Source: a virus. From it: a stretch of 34,912 nucleotides of DNA. The notes under the pieces are model-generated. The model saw nothing but the letters and a program-made list of their open reading frames with translations, had not been told where the DNA came from and made no database searches. Below, in pieces: positions 30,150-34,912 of this stretch (position 1 is the first letter of the stretch; each line of letters starts with the position of its first letter). A program made the position numbers and the translations under genes. The stretch covers positions 1 through 34,912 of the IMG/VR virus record IMGVR_UViG_3300020187_002787. The stretch is one strand, 5' to 3'.

Positions 30150-30165
30150 GGGTAAAATTAAGGTT

Positions 30166-30330
30166 ATGAAACAATATACATTAAAGGTTGACAACGGAGA
30201 TAACATTGAAAACATATGGTCGGGTAATGACATAAATGAGGCTCACCACTACGAATCCATTGGTATTAAACATTGGGGCAAGGACAATGTCTGGATATGT
30301 GATAACATTCAGGAAGTAATGTGTGGTTAA
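30166..30330 (+). CDS. Small protein, 54 residues
   Basis: MKQYTLKVDNGDNIENIWSG opens this frame, with an acidic/aromatic body (AHHYESIGIKHWG; DNVWICDNIQ) and an EVMCG end. Its own promoter and the AAGGTTATG start context support it. Shortly after its stop another promoter begins (30332), so it is probably monocistronic. Function unknown. Confidence 0.65.
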   Translation: MKQYTLKVDNGDNIENIWSGNDINEAHHYESIGIKHWGKDNVWICDNIQEVMCG

Positions 30331-30331
30331 T

Positions 30332-30364
30332 TTGGCTACCCAGGAGATATTTCGTATATTTACC
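30332..30364 (+). promoter_or_regulatory. Promoter, TTGGCTACCCAGGAGA-TTCGTATATTTACC
   Basis: TTGGCTACCCAGGAGATA (30332 on) and TATATTTACC (30355-30364) are 20 bases apart from TTG. The leader CCATGTTGATGCAGTTAAGC is almost identical to that at 25535. It ends AAATAAAGGTTATG at 30404. Confidence 0.85.
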
Positions 30365-30403
30365 ATGTTGATGCAGTTAAGCATTACGGTTAAAATAAAG
30401 GTT

Positions 30404-30556
30404 ATGTTCACAGCAGTAGAAAAAAGTAATGAAGATTATATGGGTTTTACTTGGTTTGAAGTATTTAAAAATGGAAAACCAACAGGTAATTCGTTTAATG
30501 CCCTAAATAAAGAGCATGCTATTAGAATGTATAAGCAATTTAAACAAATAAAATAA
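30404..30556 (+). CDS. Small protein, 50 residues
   Basis: MFTAVEKSNEDYMGFTWFEV and GNSFNALNKEHAIRMYKQF, a short beta-then-helix protein. I chose the start at 30404, which follows AAATAAAGGTTATG. In-frame ATG codons at 30365 and 30371 in the leader would add up to 13 residues (MLMQLSITVKIKV), and the long frame from 30323 runs through the promoter and is rejected. It is followed by another AAATAAAGGTTATG and the next gene. Confidence 0.65.
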   Translation: MFTAVEKSNEDYMGFTWFEVFKNGKPTGNSFNALNKEHAIRMYKQFKQIK

Positions 30557-30561
30557 AGGTT

Positions 30562-30849
30562 ATGTATACAGTTCCAAATGAAATAAGTAAGTCAATGATC
30601 GATGAGTTAGATCAATACATTGGTAAAACATTTAGTGATAATTTTAGCAACACGGGTAGTAGCCTGTGTTTGAGAATAGATAAGGACAACAATAAGGTAT
30701 ATTACCAGGAGGTATATAGTGAATATTCCAATTTCACCGGTAAAAATCGTTACGGTAATCCTCGCACCGACGAACTTCATCATCCAACACCTGGATTAAA
30801 TACAATGTCGCTCCGCCAATTTTATGGTTGCGCCATTGGTTGGATATAA
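30562..30849 (+). CDS. Unknown 95-residue protein
   Basis: A soluble protein with SKSMIDELDQYIGKTFSDNF, KVYYQEVYSEY and a Gly/Pro/His-rich region (DELHHPTPGLNTMSLRQFYG). The start has AAATAAAGGTTATG but no promoter directly ahead, showing that this start context travels separately from the promoter. It is the last plus-strand gene before the convergent gap. No family is recognised. Confidence 0.65.
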   Translation: MYTVPNEISKSMIDELDQYIGKTFSDNFSNTGSSLCLRIDKDNNKVYYQEVYSEYSNFTGKNRYGNPRTDELHHPTPGLNTMSLRQFYGCAIGWI

Positions 30850-31077
30850 TTAATTAATTTTTATTGTTTTTGTGATTGTAGTATGTGGGTACCCCATTGG
30901 GGGGTGCCCCGTACTTATGTACTGCGTTGGGCATACCACCATACCGGCGCCGTATACTGTATATAATACCACGCGCGTTAATATCCATATAGCGTGTATA
31001 CGTGAAGAAAAGGGTGTAGGACAACAAATAAAGCTCGTACGATCTTCTACCCCCGATTAATATATACAAATATATAA
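30850..31077 (+). other. GC-rich, palindrome-dense convergent gap, possible structured RNA
   Basis: The stretch is visibly richer in G and C than the rest of the window and dense in short palindromes: GGTACC, CCCCATTGGGG, GTAC-TTAT-GTAC, GGCGCC, GTATAC, ACGCGCGT and CGTACG. It lies after the plus-strand unit and before its terminator. CCCCATTGGGGG also occurs in the terminator at 31081. The short frames here (for example 30872-31060) look like chance. A folded RNA is possible but no class is recognised. Confidence 0.4.
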
Positions 31078-31102
31078 GGACCCCCATTGGGGGCCCTTTT
31101 TT
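31078..31102 (+). terminator. Rho-independent terminator
   Basis: GGACCCCCATTGGGGGCCC forms a hairpin with five C-G pairs around ATT and further G-C pairs beyond one mismatch, followed by TTTTTT at 31097-31102. It would end the plus-strand unit, and the reverse strand is moderately U-rich too, so it may also stop the opposing transcript. Confidence 0.8.
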
Positions 31103-31182
31103 CCATTTAACGCCAAATTTTTAAAAACAGTAAAATGGCAACTCTTCTTTCTTCAAAACTTTTTGACGTTAGGAAAATATAT

Positions 31183-31944
31183 CTATAAATTGTAGAAACT
31201 TCTAATTTCACATTCTGTAAGCGATCCATTAGACATACCTATATCATCTAAATTACCATTGAAGTGATACCAATTACCATTCCCCATCCATGTTTCCCCA
31301 ATAGTGAAATGACTTGGTAGTGTGTTTAATGTAATATTTGTTTGGGTTAGGTTTACTAATATGGAATTGACGTAAAATTTAATAACCCCATCATCATAAC
31401 TAAGAGCTACATGGGACCATTCATCATATTCCAGTGTATATCCACTATAGAAACTCTCTTCTTCCATTTGAAAATGAATTTCTCCATTATTCAATATTTG
31501 GAATCTAAAAATACTATTTAAATCATCACCATCCCATCTACTTATGATAGTACTTGGTCTTTCTTCATATGGGGAAGGTTTTATTTGAGGTTTAACCCAA
31601 GCTAATAATGTAAAAGAATTAACATCCATAATACTGTCATATGGTGTTATTAATATATCATCCCTTTCTCCCCATGATGGGTTATCAGTTATATCAAATT
31701 TGTAAGAAGAATTAATAGAATCATGTCTATCATAATCTAATTCAGCTTCATACACGGTTGCGTGTAAATCATTTCCACTTTCATCATTGGAATTGTTATT
31801 GAATGGATACCATACAATTAAGTCACTACTAATACTCGGGGTTTCTTCTAATATAGCTATTTCCTCTTCTAAAGATGTCATCTCCAAATATGGGTCTTCA
31901 CATCCTAGTAAGAATATAGCTAATAAAAATAACATTTTTTTCAT
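31183..31944 (-). CDS. LamG/concanavalin-like lipoprotein
   Basis: A 253-residue protein with a type II signal peptide: KKMLFLLAIFLLGC, Cys15 as the lipidation site followed by EDP. The mature chain has an acidic linker and then a LamG/concanavalin A-like domain: LIVWYPFNNNSNDESGNDL (43-61), a SFTLLAWVKPQ strand, DEWSHVALSYDDGVIKFYVN, and NGNLDDIGMSN. The layout is the usual Bacteroidetes LamG lipoprotein. It would be exported to the outer membrane, where it may bind a glycan. It is the last gene of the minus-strand operon. Possible roles: superinfection exclusion or host-surface alteration, inferred only. Confidence 0.8.
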   Translation of the reverse strand: MKKMLFLLAIFLLGCEDPYLEMTSLEEEIAILEETPSISSDLIVWYPFNNNSNDESGNDLHATVYEAELDYDRHDSINSSYKFDITDNPSWGERDDILITPYDSIMDVNSFTLLAWVKPQIKPSPYEERPSTIISRWDGDDLNSIFRFQILNNGEIHFQMEEESFYSGYTLEYDEWSHVALSYDDGVIKFYVNSILVNLTQTNITLNTLPSHFTIGETWMGNGNWYHFNGNLDDIGMSNGSLTECEIRSFYNL

Positions 31945-31947
31945 AAT

Positions 31948-32940
31948 CTATAAATTTAATATTTGTTTTAATCTTCTTATAGTAGAGGCCTTATCATAAC
32001 ATAACCAATCTCTTACATACCACACTAAGAATTTTCTACTTAATTCTTTATTGAACCAACTTAAATCATTTTTGTATCTATTTAAATCTACAATTTGTCG
32101 TAGTTCTTTACATACCCATCTATACTCAGGACACCCAAAGGTAATCATAGGAACATCATACATCATACATTCTATACCAGCAGTACTATTTTCTATTATT
32201 GCTAATTTAGTTTTAGGTAAAATAGTATGTAAGTCCATCATACCAGATATAACAGTATGACCTAATGCTTCCCATCTTAATATTTTAGCATGTATTGATT
32301 TTAAATAATCCCCTTTTGATCTGTCTATTAAAAATGGGTGTAATTTAATAACAATATGGTCCTTACTATCTAATCTATCTATAATCCTATCTATATCTAC
32401 CATATGATTTTGAAAAGAAAAATGACACACCGAAGTATCACCAGGCATTTGCCCTACTATTAATATATGGTTATCAGGAATATTACTATTTTCTTCAAAT
32501 TCATATACATCATCCCATTTATGTAGTTTATTTTCTTTAATTTTAGATATTTCATTATCCCAATATTCCTTATAATCAGTGTTCTCAAATTGAGGCTTAT
32601 CATAAGCAATAGTAACTCTAGAACTATAACCCAACACATCTATTGAATGATGTTTATTGGTAGGTCCAGTGGGTTTGATGAAAATAACAGATTCGGATTG
32701 GGTAAATCCCTTCTCTTCAATATCTTCAGGATATGTGTGGTTAAAAACATAAAGATCTTTAACATTATCAATAATACCAACTTCCCCTAATTTTTCTTTA
32801 TCCTTTATTTTTAAGTATGGACTAATTCTAATTTTATAACCTAATTCTTTTAATGAAACAATAAGATTATTATATATAATAGCCCAATTTCCGTTTAGAT
32901 TTTGATATTTATATCCTATTAGATTTGCTATTTTACCCAT
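31948..32940 (-). CDS. KpsC/KpsS-like capsule glycosyltransferase
   Basis: A 330-residue protein with the Capsule_synth-type core. IVIKLHPFLIDRS (196-208) contains the conserved KxHP, and AIIENSTAGIECMMYDVP (247-264) followed by MITFGCPEYRW is the donor-site helix and strand seen in the Kdo transferases KpsC and KpsS. These add beta-Kdo from CMP-Kdo to a lipid in capsule assembly. A KdsB-like CMP-Kdo synthetase is encoded at 21382, so donor and transferase may be a pair. Soluble. It lies between the coiled-coil gene and the lipoprotein gene. Confidence 0.65.
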   Translation of the reverse strand: MGKIANLIGYKYQNLNGNWAIIYNNLIVSLKELGYKIRISPYLKIKDKEKLGEVGIIDNVKDLYVFNHTYPEDIEEKGFTQSESVIFIKPTGPTNKHHSIDVLGYSSRVTIAYDKPQFENTDYKEYWDNEISKIKENKLHKWDDVYEFEENSNIPDNHILIVGQMPGDTSVCHFSFQNHMVDIDRIIDRLDSKDHIVIKLHPFLIDRSKGDYLKSIHAKILRWEALGHTVISGMMDLHTILPKTKLAIIENSTAGIECMMYDVPMITFGCPEYRWVCKELRQIVDLNRYKNDLSWFNKELSRKFLVWYVRDWLCYDKASTIRRLKQILNL

Positions 32941-32942
32941 TT

Positions 32943-33350
32943 TTAATAATTGCTTGTCATGTTTGGATTTTGTGCCAATGTCTTTACATTATTTCTAATT
33001 TGTTGGATTTGTGTAAACGCATCCGTAACATTTTTATTGAACACTTTTGCATTTTCCGCAATTTTCCTATTATTCGATTCCGCTAATAAAATCCCATCGC
33101 GTAACTTACCATTAATTTCAGACAAACTTTCATACTGATCTTTCTCCATATTCGACTGAATATCCATTACCAGATCTTCTAAAGTCTTTAAATCATCACT
33201 TAAATCCCCATACCTAATAGAGGAGATATTTGATTGTGATTGATGTCTCGCCAGTAATTCCGTATGTGAAGATTTTACCGAACGTAATAACCTAACCCCA
33301 TATAGTACTCCTACCGATAGTACTCCACCTATAAAATATAATAATTCCAT
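32943..33350 (-). CDS. Membrane-anchored coiled-coil protein
   Basis: A 135-residue protein with one N-terminal transmembrane helix (ELLYFIGGVLSVGVLYGV) and a long soluble helix with heptad-like repeats (DDLKTLEDLVMDIQSNMEK; GILLAESNNRKIAENAKVF; DAFTQIQQIRNNVKTL). The layout resembles inner-membrane spanin or lysis-inhibition-type proteins, but no partner outer-membrane spanin is obvious, although the lipoprotein in the operon could be one. Its ATG lies 26 bases after the promoter core. It overlaps no neighbour. Confidence 0.65.
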   Translation of the reverse strand: MELLYFIGGVLSVGVLYGVRLLRSVKSSHTELLARHQSQSNISSIRYGDLSDDLKTLEDLVMDIQSNMEKDQYESLSEINGKLRDGILLAESNNRKIAENAKVFNKNVTDAFTQIQQIRNNVKTLAQNPNMTSNY

Positions 33351-33375
33351 ATTTAATCCATTTTTTTATTTGTAT

Positions 33376-33406
33376 CGAATATACGAACCCCAATCGCGGA
33401 AACCAC
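33376..33406 (-). promoter_or_regulatory. Promoter, minus-strand member of the TTCGTATATT family
   Basis: Read on the minus strand, GTGGTTTCCGCGATTGGGG then TTCG and TATATTCG appear, with 20 bases between GTG and TATA. GTGGTTTCCGCG matches TTGGTTACCGCG at 20024 with two changes, and GGGGTTCGTATATTCG matches the core. It is correctly placed to drive the three minus-strand genes. Confidence 0.8.
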
Positions 33407-33498
33407 ATTATCTTATAAAGTATATTTAAGTAGGGTAGTATATACGTATTTATGGATGTGAATATGTGTAAGAGAGAAGGTCGTTTCCATCCTTTTTT

Positions 33499-33515
33499 AT
33501 ATTTATAATAAAATT
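33499..33515 (+). promoter_or_regulatory. Candidate late promoter of the virion-protein gene
   Basis: ATATTTATAATAAAATT ends five bases ahead of the ATG at 33520 and differs from 18747-18762 at one base in 16. A preceding T-rich stretch (CCTTTTTTAT) adds to an AT-rich upstream region. It fits a T4-style late promoter in position but not exactly in sequence. Confidence 0.4.
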
Positions 33516-33519
33516 AAAA

Positions 33520-33864
33520 ATGGCGTCATATACAAAATCACAACTTAGAGAAGGAACACCAACTGAAGTTATTTCTGGGAATAAAACTTTTACTCTTACA
33601 AATAATTCTACGGGTAGTATTTATTTTACTATTGAAACTGTTGCTGATAATACTGGTTCCTTTAGTAATAAACCTACAAATGCTATTGGTGTTTATGATC
33701 AATTTGTATCTATAGATGAAAATTCTTTAGTTACTTCTTCTTATATCGCTTCTGTTGTAGTACCTGAAGGGCAAAGTTCATTTAGATTTAATCCTACTGT
33801 TAATGTGGCTGAAAGTAGTTCTTTGTTAAGGGGAACTGGTGAGATTTCTTTAGTAATAACATAA
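33520..33864 (+). CDS. Probable beta-rich virion (structural) protein
   Basis: A 114-residue protein rich in Ser, Thr, Asn and Val, with alternating strands (NKTFTLTNNSTGSIYFTIET; SSYIASVVVPEGQSSF; GTGEISLVIT) and no charged patches, Cys or membrane segment. This composition is typical of small capsid-decoration or tail-associated proteins. Codon use is richer in U-ending codons than its neighbours, as for a highly expressed gene. It is directly followed by a GT25 enzyme. It could be the acceptor of that enzyme; this is inference. Confidence 0.6.
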   Translation: MASYTKSQLREGTPTEVISGNKTFTLTNNSTGSIYFTIETVADNTGSFSNKPTNAIGVYDQFVSIDENSLVTSSYIASVVVPEGQSSFRFNPTVNVAESSSLLRGTGEISLVIT

Positions 33865-33875
33865 AATAAAATAAA

Positions 33876-34763
33876 ATGGTTTTAGGAGCAGATAGTGCTT
33901 ATGTCATTAATTTAGAGAGACATAAATTTAGAAAAAAGAGAATTGATCATTTGATTAATAAACTTCAATTAAAAAACATAGAATACGTTCAAGGTATTGA
34001 TAAATTTAATAAAGCCCGAGAGGGTTTTAGTTTTGCTAAAGAAAATTTAGCTGAAAATTTTTGGGATCCTAATGGGTGGTTAAGTTTAGGAATTCTATGT
34101 TGTGCTCTATCACATCGAAAAGCTTGGAAAAAGTTTTTAGATTCTGGGGATGAAGTAGGATTATTTTTAGAAGATGATGTTAAAAATACTTCATATATAC
34201 ATAAATTAGACTTTACTCAAATCAGAAAAGAACTAGATGATAATAAAGATTGGGGGGTAACAATATATGGTAGATATAAAAAAGATATTATTAGAGGAGA
34301 TCAAGTTTCAAACCATTTTTATAACTCACTTAACATTAACAACCAATACTCAGGACATGCTTATTTATTAAATAAAAAAAGTGCGTTATGGTTTTATGAG
34401 AATACTAAGAAAATCCAATATGCCGCTGATATATGTTTAGAATTTTCTCCTTTCAATATTATTACTTTAGATAAATCAATATTTGTACAAAGGCATATTG
34501 AATTTGGTTTTATAGAAAAGGAAAAAAGAGCTAAATATACACATATACAGGAATTTAGTCATACCACTATATCCGAATGTTGGGGGCCTGAATATAATAA
34601 TATGTGGGAATTTGATAAGATTAGAGTATCAAAACATATCCCCGCTATATCTGCAATAGAAAAAATTAAGGATATGAGAGGTAGAAAAATAAAAGGAAAA
34701 GAAATTAGAGTTGGCGATACTAACCGTTTATTTGGGAAAGTTTATAGAAAAAATAAAAAATAA
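33876..34763 (+). CDS. GT25-type glycosyltransferase
   Basis: A 295-residue enzyme with the family-25 pattern: SAYVINLERHKFRKKRID (7-24), ILCCALSHRKAW (73-84) and the metal site GLFLEDDV with Glu99, Asp100 and Asp101. Unlike the copy at 27213, the EDD is intact here. SGHAYLLNKKSALWF near residue 160 is the late family motif. The tail is very basic (MRGRKIKGKEIRV ... KVYRKNKK). It lies 11 bases after the probable virion protein and may glycosylate it. Confidence 0.75.
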   Translation: MVLGADSAYVINLERHKFRKKRIDHLINKLQLKNIEYVQGIDKFNKAREGFSFAKENLAENFWDPNGWLSLGILCCALSHRKAWKKFLDSGDEVGLFLEDDVKNTSYIHKLDFTQIRKELDDNKDWGVTIYGRYKKDIIRGDQVSNHFYNSLNINNQYSGHAYLLNKKSALWFYENTKKIQYAADICLEFSPFNIITLDKSIFVQRHIEFGFIEKEKRAKYTHIQEFSHTTISECWGPEYNNMWEFDKIRVSKHIPAISAIEKIKDMRGRKIKGKEIRVGDTNRLFGKVYRKNKK

Positions 34764-34775
34764 TACACAGGAAGC

Positions 34776-34806
34776 TTGGCTACCCGGGATATCATTCGTA
34801 TATTCA
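34776..34806 (+). promoter_or_regulatory. Promoter, TTGGCTACCCGGGATA-TTCGTATATTCACC
   Basis: TTGGCTACCCGGGATATCA (34776 on) and TATATTCACC starting at 34799, 20 bases from TTG. It combines the upstream half of 25504 with the core of 20043. Its leader CCATGTTGTGATAATGAAGTTAC starts like that at 25535, then diverges, and ends AAATAAAGGTTATG at 34847. Confidence 0.85.
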
Positions 34807-34846
34807 CCATGTTGTGATAATGAAGTTACAGCGCTAAATAAAGGTT

Positions 34847-34912
34847 ATGTCAAATTTAATAGTAGTAAAAAGAAAAGGTTTTCAAATGTTGCATGAATTA
34901 GAAGGTATGGAT
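34847..34912 (+). CDS. Start of a gene cut by the window edge
   Basis: The frame MSNLIVVKRKGFQMLHELEG then MD is open to the last base (22 codons, no stop). The start follows the TTCGTATATTCACC promoter and AAATAAAGGTTATG, exactly as for the other promoter-unit heads. Too little is present to assign a function. Confidence 0.7.
   Translation, partial: MSNLIVVKRKGFQMLHELEGMD

Noticed and set aside
30872-31087. Short frames on both strands in the GC-rich gap (30872-31060 plus, 30854-31087 minus)
   Set aside because: They are rich in unusual residues, have no start context or homologue-like pattern and sit on palindromes and the terminator.
34711-34896. Frame spanning the GT25 gene end and the promoter at 34776
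   Set aside because: It runs through the promoter and leader in another frame; the ATG at 34847 with the AATAAAGGTTATG context is the better gene start.
1-34912. CRISPR array, insertion sequence, integrase or attachment site
   Set aside because: No regularly spaced repeats, transposase motifs or inverted terminal repeats were seen; the repeats present are promoter and leader cassettes.

Overview
The window looks like part of a tailed-phage genome of the T4-like (myovirus) type that infects a marine Bacteroidetes host, probably a flavobacterium. The phage call rests on the left-edge replication genes (end of a gp44-type and a complete gp62-type clamp-loader subunit), a signal-anchored lysozyme/transglycosylase, an HNH protein, dense overlapping small genes and AT-rich DNA. 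The host call is an inference. It rests on a promoter family with a TTG, a 20-base gap and TATATT(C/T)A, close to the Bacteroidetes -33/-7 pattern (TTG / TAnnTTTG), on the near absence of spaced Shine-Dalgarno sites, and on a Bacteroidetes-style LamG lipoprotein and a DUF2805/TIGR03643 protein. No tRNA, CRISPR array, insertion sequence or integrase was seen.

Layout. (1) 1-2714: replication and nucleic-acid genes (clamp loader, DUF1599 protein, RecB/Cas4-like nuclease, ribbon-helix-helix protein). (2) 2704-14835: one tightly packed plus-strand run of fourteen genes, mostly overlapping by 1-8 bases, that is almost wholly a glycan-synthesis island. It holds six glycosyltransferases of GT-A or GT-B type, a HAD phosphatase, a phytanoyl-CoA-type dioxygenase, a methyltransferase, a NeuB-like and a NeuA-like enzyme, a GT29-type sialyltransferase, a polysaccharide deacetylase and a UDP-sugar dehydrogenase. 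(3) 14861-19984: zinc-ribbon, HNH, lysis, SWIM and unknown genes, closed by a clear terminator. (4) 20024-25499: a new transcription unit starting in a promoter that overlaps this terminator, with small unknown genes, a KdsB-like CMP-sugar synthetase, two 2-oxoglutarate oxygenases, a cupin, a cytidylyltransferase and a metallopeptidase. (5) 25504-30849: another promoter unit with a GT25 enzyme and a long run of micro-genes. (6) 30850-31182: a GC-rich, palindrome-rich gap between converging units. (7) 33406-31183, minus strand: a three-gene operon with its own promoter (membrane coiled-coil protein, KpsC/KpsS-like capsule glycosyltransferase, LamG lipoprotein). (8) 33499-34912: a probable virion protein, a second GT25 enzyme and a further promoter unit.

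How the genes may work together. NeuB makes a nonulosonic acid, NeuA activates it with CMP, and the adjacent GT29 enzyme could transfer it. In parallel, KdsB would make CMP-Kdo, which the KpsC/KpsS-like enzyme on the minus strand could use. Together with the other transferases, the dehydrogenase, the deacetylase and the hydroxylases, the phage seems equipped either to remodel the host surface glycan or to decorate its own virion. The most striking observations are this phage-borne CMP-sialic-acid/GT29 cassette, a repeated promoter-plus-start-codon cassette (seven plus-strand copies and one on the minus strand), and a terminator hairpin whose 3' arm doubles as the upstream part of the next promoter.
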